NCBI RefSeq assembly: GCF_040054535.1 | Contig: NC_090783.1 | Location: 5,436,001 to 5,500,000, forward strand | Reading direction: 5' to 3' | DNA length: 64,000 nucleotides | From: Antennarius striatus | Lineage: Eukaryota > Chordata > Actinopteri > Lophiiformes > Antennariidae | In this document: positions 1-13,500 of the stretch, in pieces | Position numbering within the stretch: position 1 is the stretch's first letter | Layout of the letters: every line of letters starts with the position of its first letter | Translations under genes and position numbers: made by a program | The notes under the pieces: generated by a model | Database searches by the model: none | What the model saw: the letters and a program-made list of their open reading frames with translations, nothing else | What the model was told of the DNA's origin: nothing

Positions 1-1391
1 GAGCAGAAAAGTGGTGAGGTACACACGGTACTTGTTATATGATGTATCGACTCCAGTTGGACTGCCTGAACCTGTTTGTAGGATCCAGTTCATTAAGTGG
101 TGTGTATTTATAATGTGTCTGTCTGGATTTAGCACTTGCAAATTGCAGCTAAGGAATTTCATCACAAGTAATGTAGCTGTCATTTGAAGTAAATGTTCAC
201 AAATCAACTGCTCCAATGAAATTGTTTGCTGCGTGGTTCCATACCACTAGAGAAACACAGGTCTGTTTGTTTTCTTGCTTGTTTGTGTGTTTATTTGTTT
301 TTAATTTGGCTGTGGTTCGGATGCGATCACACACACTTGACTTGCTTTGTTTCTGACTCTCTGGCACGATTCCTATCACTGATGTGTACTCCAATGCTTC
401 AAAGTAATCTAAAAATAACTTATAAAAATTACCTGAAGGAAACCAGGAAAGAGGATTCCAGCACACGACACTTGCTTGTTGCGGTTGGACTTCATCTCAC
501 CACAGAAATATCTCTGACAGTAGATATTTAAGCAATTACATCTTTTCTTACTAATGAATGGAACCAACAATTATTTTTACATGCAAGACATACAGTATAG
601 AAAATGTATGAGGAGAATTGGACACATTGTATCATGTATTTGTTATTCTGAATAGTATTGAACTTCCTTCAACCTCTAATTTCTATAATATCACTGCAAA
701 TTACTCTTCAATTAATGCCGCAGGGCTGTTTCTGAATATTTTTCCATCTCATATTGCCTTTCACATGCAAATGATAAGCCAATGAAAGTGTTCTGAGGAA
801 ATCAGACCCCCACCTACGCACAAAATTGCAGGCGCACATTGCACCCACTCGTGCACATTCACAATTATTTCCTAAAGAGAGAGCACAAATGATTGTGGCC
901 TTAGGCTACAGGCACTGCTAGATGAAAGAGAAGCCACGGGTCAGCAATGTAGACTTTTTTTTCCTCCTTTTTTTAATGGTAGAAAAGTGGGGGTAGCAAA
1001 GGAGGGCAAAGTGTAAGTGGGCATGAGTTGTTGGCCTGAGGTTCAGGAATACGTTCATCTGTATCAGCACAGTATGCTCCAGGACGTTACTGTTTGTCTC
1101 ATCTAGTATGCGGAAACCTTGTTCTCTTTTGCCTGCATCTTTAATACGTTTAAACCCTAAAACCTGACGCACAAGATCATTTGAAAGACATCTAGGGAGG
1201 TTGATGACCCAACTGTAGGTGCTGCATGAGAAAAATGTGCAAATGTTTGTCATTTATTTTATGTTTCTGTTTTTAAAAAACACACAAAGACCGAAAGCGA
1301 GCCACGATTTGTGGGCACCATCAAAATTATTGACAAGTTTAACACCCATTTAAAAGCTGTGTGGTTCTCATAGATCTGTTTTTATCTGTAG
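1..1391 (+). other. inpp4b intron (3' part)
   Basis: AT-rich, no recognised exon or repeat; it ends at the acceptor of the 1392 exon. Confidence 0.7.
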
Positions 1392-1522
1392 GGTGCAGGA
1401 CCTGAGGGAGCTGGGGGAGCTGTCTCCTCACTGGGACAACCTGCGAAAAGAGGTGATGACACGATACGGAGGAATCATCACTACCTACCAGGAGACTTTG
1501 GCTGAACTTGACAAGATCACTG
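1392..1522 (+). CDS. inpp4b: inpp4b coding exon (first in window)
   Basis: Acceptor ctgtag and donor gtaaac. It enters with one base completing a codon and leaves in phase 1. It encodes a conserved INPP4 block containing [14 protein letters not shown], in the region between the C2 domain and the middle of the protein. Its upstream partner exon lies outside the window. Confidence 0.93.
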
Positions 1523-4500
1523 GTAAACAGCATATGCTGCTTCATTTTTTATTTTTTTTTAAATTTGTCTCTAAAAAAACATTCAGGAATGAAGAACCCC
1601 TAAAAAACAGTCTGGTATTGGTCACATTATTCTCCATAATAATAAAATATTGCTTCTGTCTCCTTTGAAAATTATGAAATAATTATTTTAAAAAATCTTA
1701 GCAAAAATAAAAAAGATATAAATGGTTTGTGAACTGATCAATAATGATGGAATGTCTCCTATCCCTCTCCATAATCTCTTCCAATGTATATTTTAGCATT
1801 TATATAGGAACATTATGACAACTGATTTATCTTACTCTGATTTACTCTCATCCTAATAATGAGGTATTTGTCTCCTCCTCGGTTTTTGCTTTGCCCTGCT
1901 GATAAGAGACGCTGGTGGCTAAGCCTTGCACTGCCTGCCTGAGCTCTGGGAGAGGGATTTCAGGGTGAGCGAGATGGATAATATGGTCTTGGTCATTATG
2001 GTTCCTGACAAGTCCTTTGTGTGGCCCAGATTCGCCAATATATGGAGGAGGCCCCTACCCAGCTTACCAGTCTAACCCAGCTCTGTGTTAAGTTAGCAGG
2101 ATGACAGAGATTGCTAAACTAGTTGGACGGGAAAGCTGCTGCAGATACATTATTGATGAGTAATATCATTATAAGAAGGTCAAGAGACAGACAGAGACAG
2201 ATTGGAGCTGGTGTGAGGGCATCTTCAACCGTATTCCATCCATATTATAGCATGTTTTTTCTTCACCGCGTAAGAACTGAATGTGCAACTATATATAGCA
2301 ACGACATATTTTCCTCTATTCAGTGCTTCGGTCTTGAAATAACAATACAAATCAGGTGGGAGGATGCACAGAATTAAATGCTCTCACTTTTCCGTTAGAA
2401 TTCCTAACGGATTTTTTACTGCATGGCTTCACCAGTTTCATTTGACTCCCGACCTCGGATGTGATGAGTTTTGCATTTTTAATTAATTAGCAATTTTGCC
2501 CCATCATGCATATGAGGTTAAAGTTTGTCTCTTATTTTTTAGTTATTCAGTTTTGCAAAAATAAAAGATTGAGACAGGAGATTTAGTCGAATAAAGATGA
2601 AGAGAAGCAATCTGCTAGGAGACAGAGCAGAGTTCCCATGTTCAGCAGCCTCACTGATTCCATTTTATCCATTTTTAATGATGAACTGACCTCAGCAAAC
2701 ACTTCAGATGTTCTAATAACTGTATTCCGTCCATAAATTAATCATCCCTATTTTAATTGTTTAACAGCCAGCAAATTAAAGGCACAGTCAAAATCCTGTT
2801 AGCGTGGGCTAACATCGGACCTCCAATCCTGCAGAGTCTTCTCTGCACAGCACTGTCAGTCACTCTTCACTCCTAGGTCTCTCCGCTTATGGGATCACTG
2901 CAGCTTATGACCTACAGCTACGAATTGTGTATTAAAGCTCATATCAACTCTATTGTGTCACTCACATGTGCAGTTGTTTTTGCCATCGGGCAAATATGCT
3001 CAACTGTGTTATGCAAACATATGTAGAGGGTTAGCATTTAACACAATAATAGAAAATCAATCCCCTTACAAATAAAGACCAAAAGAGTGAATTACATGAA
3101 TTACATCAAGCGAAAAAAGAAAGACTGGACTGTCAAATATTGCTGCTCGCACAGCATGAGTGAAAACCTCCTCTGTGTCTACAACATATTTAACCGTGGA
3201 TTGATTTTGAGAACCTGCTGCGCTCCCATCACCACAGGGCCATGAAGATGAATAACACGCTTAAATAGACCTACTTTGATCTGGCAGCCTTCATATAAAA
3301 GCCGGAGTAGCGAGTGTTGAAGTAACGTGACTGGTCTGGATCAGTGGTGCCTTTTCAGAAGTATTTTCTATTCCATCATCACAAAATGTTAATTGGTACT
3401 CTTAATTAACTTTTGCATGAAGACCATATTTCTTTTAATAAGAAAAATGTGACTATAGTTTTAGATGTTTGTTGACATATTTTAGTGATCTTTGTCCGTT
3501 TAGCTGTAAAATACCATATGTACAGTGTACATGAATACTGCTTGTTACTCTAATGTCTCCTCAGTGGGTAAGCGCATAAAGATGACAGAAAAAAACCCAA
3601 TAGAAGAGATAGTGGGCAGATGTTGGTCTGTCCTGCTGGCTCACAGCCCTTCTGTCACATCGCCAACCCACCTGGGCAAACAGACGGGGATCTGATATGA
3701 CTAATTAATCCAAACTACAACGGTCACTAGCTCGATTAGCCTGTTCCCCAGGGTTCTACAGCCACTGGGAGCCCACTGAGCACGGATGACAGCTTAACCA
3801 TTTACTTTAAAGGTAGCCTTTGGAAACAGCATTGAAGCATGCTAAGAGGAGTTTAGCACCTTTGCAAGAAGACATGATTGATTTCTAGCACTTGAAAATA
3901 CAAAGCTGCATCACTGTCAAAGGAGTTATCCATTCCTGAAGTAATACATTTCAGCTCGAGTGAGTTAGCCAGGCCGGCCAAACATGAAAGTTAAAATTAG
4001 AAAATCTATGGTGGGTAAAATTTTCTGTCATGATCACTCATTTTTATTATCTTGCATTTGTTGTCTCTTCCATTAACTACTAAGATCTAATAAGTCTCAT
4101 GAAAGTAAACACTCATGATGGACAAGTGTGTCACACAACCCACTTGAACAAACCTGAATTGTCTCTTTAAGAGACAGGATCGGACAAAAATAAAAACATA
4201 AATTATAGTTATGCATACAGAAAGAATATTTCTAATATTACTTAATACAGTAGTCATACTAGTAAAAAAAATGCTCTAATTTTAATTGCCCTAATTCTTC
4301 ATGAATGTTTAAATTAATGTTTGGTACAAAAAGGGGGGGGGGCAAAATCACATAATCTGTTTGAATTAAGTGTTGGGATGTGTGAATTTAAAAATTGATG
4401 GTTATTATAATAAAGCAGAGTGCAAAAGATGTGTTTCAAAAGATATGTAATTCAAAGAAGAGTTTGACCAAAATGTCAATATTAATTATTCACTGGCATG

Positions 4501-7500
4501 TTCAAAAATTCTGAGGAGCATTGTACTAAATATACACTCACTTAAAATGTGAGAAATAATTCATAATGAAAAGGAATAGATGCAATACTTCATGCACATT
4601 TATTTACTTCATTTCTGTGAAGCTCATTTGTTCTTATAGTTTATTTGAATAAATGAATTATTAGTGCATTCCATACAAGGCAGTGCACCAATGTGACCTC
4701 CATGATAACATTCTTCACACAACATGAACGCGCAAATTGCATTTGAGCATTTTTGCCTCTTTTGAAATTCAACTTCATGCCTTAAATAGGAAATTCAAAG
4801 CCATTTGTCTTAAAAGAGGATTTAATTAAACATTGCGATGTTAAACTAGATAATGAAACCTTGTGATAGGACAGTTTTCAAATAGCATATTTCATCTCTT
4901 CTACCTATTTCAAATGGCTTTTTTTTTTTTTTACAGTCTTACCACTGTTGGCAAACATCACAGCGCTTTTAAATTTCCTGTGTTTCTCAGTTTTTCTTGA
5001 CAGCGACTCCTTATCCCAGAGTCTCATTAACCCTATTTGCATATTTGAGATTTAAGTGCCAACATGGAGTGTCAGAGCTTAACTATAAGCCGCAAACAAA
5101 GAGTTTTGTTTGGCAGAAAATTTAAATTGCCTATTTTGTGCTAAATAACAGCTGCAAATGGTCTAAAATCATACGTTTCAGGGGTATTGCTCTCATGAAA
5201 AAATGTCATGAGCAGTTTATAAAAATATGAGCTGCTTGTTGATCTCTAATTGATACATTCCTCTGATGTGTATAGATGTGTGCTAAATTATTTCACAGAG
5301 GAAAAATCATTTTATTAAACTCTGCTACCGAACAAACAACAATTTGTTTCTCGCTGTGTTAAACGATGTTTGTGTAATCTGTGACACGTTGCGATTAACT
5401 GTGCTGCATTTAGAATCTGATGTACTTTGGTGCGGAATATTTTGAAAGCGTACAGGGCTTATTTAGCAGCCACTCACTCCAACACACTGGAGACAAGATT
5501 TCATATATTTGTTGTTCATATTTCCTGCTGTGGTAATTAGGTTGTGACCACCACCACCACCACCACCACCACCCCCACACACACACATACGCATACACAC
5601 ACGCACAGTGTATAATTGAATTTGCCCTGCAGCAACTTTTACAACCATGAGTTAAAGTGGGTGTTAATTTGTTATTATTTCTATTTATTTCTATTTGTCA
5701 CAAACTAAATATCCAGACATTTGTACAAAGCTTTTATTCTCATTTATCATCATTAAAAGATCAACCCAGTTGCATGTTGTTGTAATTGCTGTTTGTGGAC
5801 TACTTAACTGAATCATTAAAGAGAAAAAAAAGCAATGTTATGAAAATCACATTACGGATGCAACAGTTCACACATATTTCTTTCAATTCAACTCAATTCT
5901 TATTGAAGATGATGTCATATATTTGCTGTGTTTGTTTCAGGTTGTTCATTCAAGCCAAGCTGCTGCAAATCCCAGAAATCACTTGAGTTCATCCCGATAA
6001 ACCTGCACACCCAGAGGATGAGGGTGACTTGCCCCAGAAAGACAGGTATTACACTCCTAGTGTTCATTTGAGATTAAATCGATGACTGTAGTACTCTCAT
6101 AGTTAAACCTACAATCACAGAGGCCTCTGCCTCCTGGCACAGGGAAGCTGCTTTAGAAAAACTATAATCAGCTTTAAGTTAAAAAGCTCAATCGACTGCT
6201 TCCAGTCGGTACCGAGCAGCACTGTCATAGATCTGGGTCCAATGGTCCGATGTTTACTCCCCTTTATCTCTATATTAGGTCTCTACTAAGTCACAAGGGA
6301 AATATCCCTTTCTGTAGCTGTTGGTCTACCCTTTATTGTTTACGGCTTTCCCGGTTATAAAGGCTTTTAAGGTGAACACAGCTTCTTGCTGTGATCTAAT
6401 ATGGAACTGTGAGCACGGTGAGTGAATCCAAAAAGCAAAAGTCTGGGCTGGACAGCCAACAGTGAGATGAAACTTCAGGTATTGATCCCCTGTGAGATCA
6501 TCAGCTGATTTGACATTGTCAGAGTTGTTGTCATAGTAGTTCAAATTCAGCTTTTGACAAACAAGCTCAAAATAATTTGTTTCAAAGCTGCTTGAATCTG
6601 AAAACTATGAATAGAAGATAGATATGAAATAGATGGTTGCATATGAAACACATTACCGTAAGCTGCTGTAGATGTCATCTTGTGTTTCTGTGCCTCCATC
6701 TGTCAGAGATACAATACCTGGAGGGCCCAGATAAGGTGGATCTAGGTTACCACCCAGATGGAAAGGTGAGGATTAACTTGGCTTGAGAAAGATAGACAAA
6801 ACACTAATTAAGCCCTTAGCGTTTCTCTGCTGAGAAAGACCAGGAAGTCTCCGTCGCTGCCGCGATCGAGCAGGCACCACCTGATATTACCCTGGAACTG
6901 TCTCAGTCTATTAGGTCACTAACAGCTGCCTCGAAATCTGAGGGAGCTCAGATTCAGCTATACAGGCAGTGATTGATAGAAACGTGAAAAGAGACAAACC
7001 TTGACATAAACTCTGGTTCCTTCAGTAAAAACGTCAGGGAAGACAGATCAAATAAGCGGAATCAAGTCATCATACAACCCTGTAACTGACTTTCACTGTC
7101 AAAGGAAGAAAGGGGATTAAGTTAAGATAAAACAAGCCTTTGAGGAGTTTGTCAACTGATTGATAGACACTGTGATAATTGCCCTCTGTGGGCTTCAGAC
7201 TCAGTTCTAGGCAGCAGTGCTCTGGCTGGTGTTCCACTGCGTGCGCATTGGACCTCATCGACCAGAAAGACCTGGGTTTAGACTCCCCTGCAGGATACGC
7301 ACAACTCCCATCGGCTTGGTGGTGTTAATTAAGAAATCTGGGCATTCTGAGTTAATGGTGCATGGTGTTTAAAGGCAGCACTGTGGCATCAAGGGAAGGT
7401 GTTGTTTTTTTTTAAAGGAATATTTCATGTTGACCTTTATTAAAAGTACACTTTGAACAATCCTCTTTTTTCATTTTCTTGAAGATGAGACGATTGTCAT

Positions 7501-10500
7501 CGTCATGCATATTAACAATTTAAGGATTGAACTTTGAGCTCACACTGTTTACCCACCCACTAGGTATTTCGAGTGCAGTACAAATGCGACAAAAACTCAT
7601 TGACTAAACTAGCAAAATAACAGTGTATTTTCTGCTTAAAAATTAAGAAGAAAATTGTTTGCTCGTGTAAAAATTGGCTCATGCAGCTTTAAAAGACTCT
7701 AATGATGTCAATGGCCGTCTTGCACAGAGGTCATCTAACTGAATAGTTCTTCATTGTGAATGTGTGGCTACCTTCTAGCTGAAGATTCTCAAAGGTGGAA
7801 TCAAAAGCAGATGTAATTCTTTTTAAGGTTTTAGTGTTTCTCATGTGAGACTCATCCTCAGATCTGCCTGTAGATTAATTTTCTCTGAACCTTATTTGAT
7901 AGTGAATTGTTATTACATTGCACATTTTGCTCCAAAACAAAAACACTGGATGAATGATGGCAGTCGGGGGTAAGAAAAACTGGAACCTTCTTCTAAATGC
8001 ACCTCTTTTTCAACTCTAGTCTATTGTTCTATTGTTCTATTTGATTTTCTGAGGTGAGCAAATTCACTGAGCTCAGCTAGGCAATCCACTCGACAACACA
8101 AAACCATTCATTCATTTCCATTTTGTTTATGCGGTATTTCATCCAGCAAGACGAGGGGATCAGGAGGAAAAACACTCTGAGCTCCAAACAGCAATCATTT
8201 ATTTTGGTGGAGATTACTTTCTGCAGTATCCAAAATGACAACTGCAAAATATTTTCCTACCTAAAAGTGAAGCTCAGTAAAGTTTAACTGCATGGGTCAA
8301 GTAAAAGAGCGTTATATCACTATTAAACGCGATTGTGGAGCGGGGCAAGTATAACTCACAACTATTCATCCTGAATGCCTTCACCAATTTCTTGTTTTGT
8401 GGAGCAACTGTCCTCCCAGTGTTTAAGCTGCTTGTTCTGTTGTTGATTTATTGAGAAAAGGATGGTGAGAGAGGAAGAGCAGACAAATCAAGCACAAATT
8501 GGTCATTTTGCTTAATGTTCTGAAACCCCTTGTTGTATTTCAGAGGATTTTTCCTGTAGGAAAACCAATTAGGGGAACTTAGATATCCAGAAACTCCAGG
8601 AGCTGAACATGTACTCGACATGGAGTCTCATGGTCAGGCACAAGGATAATAAAGAGTAGAACTATTTGTACTAGTACATTCTCATAGCTGTATCACCTCT
8701 GTAACAGCCATCTTTTAAGCTGTGTATGTCTGTGGTCAGAGGTGTGCAGTGTTGGATTCTAAGAGACGTCTTTCCCTCCATGGCTTTCTGGTGTAATTGC
8801 CAAAGGGCCTCTTGTGTCAGCCTAGGTATCTGTGAAATCTTCATTTACATTTTGTGGAAATTAAATCCTGGTTCTATAGGTGACCGATGTTTAATTAATA
8901 AGAAAAGGTGGCGAGGGCATCTTTACTGACTTATGGACTCGTATACATAAAGTATACTTTGGCTATTCGCAATATTCTAAAGTGGAAAAACACACAATGA
9001 TAGGGATAATTGAAAAACTGTCTAAATCCCCCCCAAATGCTTTTTTTCGTCTTTCCAGATTCATCCTATGACATTGTCACTGTTGGTGCCCCTGCAGCAC
9101 ACTTCCAGGGCTTCAAGTGTGGCGGTCTGCAGCGTCTCCTCAGCAGATACGAAGCAGAGAAAAAGAGGTAGGGCAAAACAACCATTAAACAGGTCCATCA
9201 TGGTAATTTAATACAGGACACATGCTAAGGTGTAAACAGAGAATTTAGTTAGGACATAATTGTTAGTGACAAACAAATTTGTCTCCCTCCTGTGGCTTTT
9301 CCAAGCCCTGTGAAGCTACGTACAGCTAAGAAATGATGGTATTAAGACTCCAGCTCCGCCGCCTCTGGTATCTCATTTTGACTGGAGGCAGCAGGCAGGA
9401 TGGAGAAAGGTCCGTTGAGTCAGAACTCCTCCTTATTGGTTCTTACTCCTGGTAACCATTTTTCCTCCCTGAAGTTGTTGTCAGATAAGAGTGGCATTTT
9501 GCTGCAGCCTCCCAGTTGCCAGTTGGACGCTGATTTTAAATTGCCCTTCAATACCAAATGAAGCATTCAGGGCAAAGTTTTGCTAGGAGTGAATGTCTGA
9601 TCAAAGTGGTGATTGCAGAGTTTGGGCTGGGCACAAATGTACAATTACTGACTACCACATGAGTTTGAGCCCTGCAGTAAAGATTATTGCTCTTAAACAT
9701 TTTCCAAGGAGTTTGTCCTTAAGCTGAAACACTGAAATCAGTGGTATTTTGCAAATCGTTGTCAATAACGGTTGAAGTGAGTCCTGCCTGTGACAGGAAA
9801 GCAGGTCCCTGCTTGAAATTTTGATAAGTTTTGTTTACTCCCTTTACCGACCTTTACCAGCTGACTAAATAAAATAATTTAGTGTTATAATTTACTATAT
9901 TTTGTATTTAAATTAATAAAGTAAGGTGTACATGCATTTACTGAACATGCATTGGGGCAACAAATTTGTGACTTCCTCAAGCCTGAGATCAGCAGAATCC
10001 TGAAAATGTTGCTGTCTTTGTCGATTGGAGGCAGGATGGAGGTCTGTCACTGGAGTTCAGTGTGTGGCCACTTGAGTGATGCCAGAAGAAATGAAAGGTG
10101 ATTTTTCCAAAAGTTCCCCATAGAGTTTAAAGTCATTACAGACCATGCCAGATCCAATTAGTTACAGAGTTTGCAGCTCAAGAGGGGTTAGGTGTGGGTA
10201 GGAAATGAAAAATAGTTGTGGACCTGTGCTTATAAAAAAATATAATAAAGCAGGAACTTCTTTATGTTCAGCTGGCGTTACTGGAGATAGTGACTTTTGC
10301 TTGTGTGTATGAACAGGGATAAGCTTAGCATATCAATAGTCCACTGATGTGAAATGATTTTGAATGAGAGATTAGGCTTTAAAAAAAGAATTCTCCAAGG
10401 AGAGGGCTTTTAGCTTCAAATGTGACAATGCTAATGATTCACTGTAGCTTAAATTTTCCAATTTTCTGCCTGGCTAACTGACTACAGTCTGCACTTAGCC

Positions 10501-13500
10501 TTATCCATGTTTGACCTGCAATGCAGCCATTTGACAACTGTGGTCAGAAATGATCCATCTCTCTGTGATTTTGCAGGAGTGTTTGCAGCCACTGTTTTAA
10601 TGAAGGTTCATGAATACTCATTATTTCACGGATTCATTTGCTTTTATTATACATGCACTAAATATCTGAGCAAATATTTGGCCTAGAATGCCCCGGTGAA
10701 GGATTTTCTTTACACGTTTGAATGTTCAATGGTGGAATTATGTGTGCCTTTTCACGCTACAACGATCGCCCATTTTAGCAAAGATACACAGACGGATCTT
10801 GACTCATTAAACTTCTCCCAGTATTACCTCGTGCATTTCAGAAGCAGGCTTTTGTAATAACATTTGATTAAAAAAGGAACAATCGGCAAGATGTGAGACT
10901 TGGCTATTCATTGTGATATTAATTCATCAAAGAGAAGATTGAAAAGGACTGGGCAAGGGGAAAAAAGGAGAACCTGAGCACAGAGGTGTCACCAGGAGGG
11001 CAATAAAAGAGCTGTTTGTCTTTGTTCATTGGACACTCTGAGAGAGGGAGGGGTGTGCTTTCCAGATCCATTAAAACCTGCATTGGCCAAACTTGGCAGT
11101 GACCAGAGTATGCAATGTAGTTTGTCTCTCAGGATGGGCCGGCAAAGAGTGTAATCAATAGCTACATTTTGTATTCCTCCACAAACCCTGCACATGTACA
11201 CACAGGGCAAGAGCATTTATCTTTCATTAATGCATGCAGTCCCACTTAAATGGCTGTTTTAAAAGTCACTGGATTTTTATCTGTATTTAATTGTACCCTG
11301 TGGACAGAGCTGTGGATTTGCTGAGGTGGTCTAATCTTTCATTAACAGCCTCTTTTCAATTATTCAGCCTTTCTACATTTGATACCTGAAATTGAACGTG
11401 TGTATGTGTGGGGTTTTTTTATGTATCACAAAAGGAGATAATCTACTGCAGGTATTGTCTACTTCAAGTTTCTAAGTACCAGAATTCTTCTCCACAGACA
11501 ATTTGAGGCTCCGATTTTAAAAAAATAAAAGGTTTATGTGGCAACATCAGTGTTATCCCTAATAACTCATATCAGCTTAGAATGAAAAACAATTTAAAAA
11601 AATGCTACACAGAAACCAACGCTTGAGCTAATGAATGGCTCCTTATGTCAGCAAGTCAAGGAGAACACAGAACTTCCAGTTTCAATCTTTAAAAAAAAAG
11701 AACGAACTGATGCCAGCTCCGTGGCAACTACCAGGGTGGAAGAAATGGGAGCAGGTCAGTCTGACGTTGGAGAGGATGGAGATGACAACAATTAGAAACT
11801 CGTAAATTCAGGGACTTCCTGGCTGGTTGCTAAGGGGTTGGGAAGCTAATTGACGAGCACACTCCTCTAGTGGTTAGATGCATGAATTCATTAATATTCT
11901 ATGGGCCGGATGGGACACTCTGTCTCAAATATTAGACAGAGCCATTTTTGTACAATCAGCTTTGTTGATGCAGGGGTTGTGTAATGGAGCTCCTCTCTCT
12001 CCATAGTCTTTGATTTCCATCCATTGTAACAGAAAGGAATGAACGACTGTCGTCTTGCCAGGCCTCCTGGTCAAGCAGAACTGCATGATAACATATTCCT
12101 GGGACACAATGAGTGGTCAAAACTAAAATCCACACATTTAATAGAGTCTCTCAGGGCAATGTTCAAGGTCCGGCAGCCTGTTGTCTAACTAAATAACATC
12201 CTTCCAAGATTGCTGAGTGAGCTCTGACAGGAAACCAGAAGGAGTGGGAAGTGGTTAGTTTTTTGCCTGCTCTTGAGTCAGTGTGCTCCAGCTTCTGTTT
12301 TTGATGGACTGGCAGCAGCTTATAGATTTAGTTGGTCTCATATCAGGGTTCCTAGCTTGGGTCTGAATCACTGAGGAAAACACTTGGCTATTATTCTAAG
12401 GGAATAGTGTCCAAATGCATGATTGAACAACAGATGGCATTTCACAATTTAAAGAATCTGTTTTGAGATCAGATCTTTGAGTGTGTGAGTGCGTCACCAG
12501 AGCGGCGTATATTTTCACAGTGACCGTGTGGCAGTGGCCGGATGTGATAAGTGTGCTGTCTAAAAGATGAAGGAGGCTTTGGCAGTCACCTGGACTGCTG
12601 CAGGGGCTCTGCTGACGTAGCTGGATTTGACTTCTACTGGCTGTCAGCTGCGAGCCACAAGCTCTTCATTAATTTCCTCTCCACTATTAATTAGCCAAGC
12701 CTTGGAGATGCTGGTTTAATTAAGCGCTGAGCCAGGTGACGTTCTAACTCTCATTACTGTTAAGACCAACTCCTGTTGATCCTTTTGAAAAATCAAGACT
12801 GAAGTCCACTCTAATGCTGCCGGTTTAAAAAATGTGCTGTTTGAGGCTCTTGACTTCATACTCAAGTGTTGTTCCACTATTGCACCTGGAGATCCAGTGT
12901 TGTTTTTGTGAAACTTTAATTGTGAGAATATGAAGGGAATTAATCTGATGAGTCAAAGGATAGAGAGCAAAGATAGTTACACCACACTTTCGGCCATGTC
13001 TGGAGACTCCTAATGTTCCCGGGGCACACATGTAAATGAGGTGGGACTAGGAAGAATCCATTATCATACATTATCAGAACGTGTTGGGATCAGACAGCCA
13101 TTTCTTCTAAAAGCATTGCTCTCCCCACTGTGTTATACTGACGTCATGTAATGGAGTCTCAAAGAGCTTCACTTAAGAGCAAAGTAATATTCTCTCACGG
13201 GAGGAGAAGAGTTCTGAGAGCAAATATACTCCAGCCTGAGTGTGCCCCAAGGCCAGATAAATTGGGATTCTGAAAAGTTTGAATACCCAGTTGTCTCCAT
13301 TGTTTTGATCAAGATATACAATTTGATCTTGAACTGGAAATAGCTGCATTGGATTAATTTGAATTACATGTCATATCTGGATGGAGTAGATATTACTTTG
13401 ACAAAACTGGAAGTGTGAGCGGTCATGATTTTGCTCTATGCTATAATATTTTGTTTGTCAGTTTACCAGCTAGGTCTGCATCGGATGCTCAATGCACGAC

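Noticed and set aside
1..13. Possible end of an inpp4b exon (gagcagaaaagtg followed by gtgagg)
   Set aside because: Only 13 bases are visible and the residues obtained in the required phase do not match the family block expected before LGELSPHWD.
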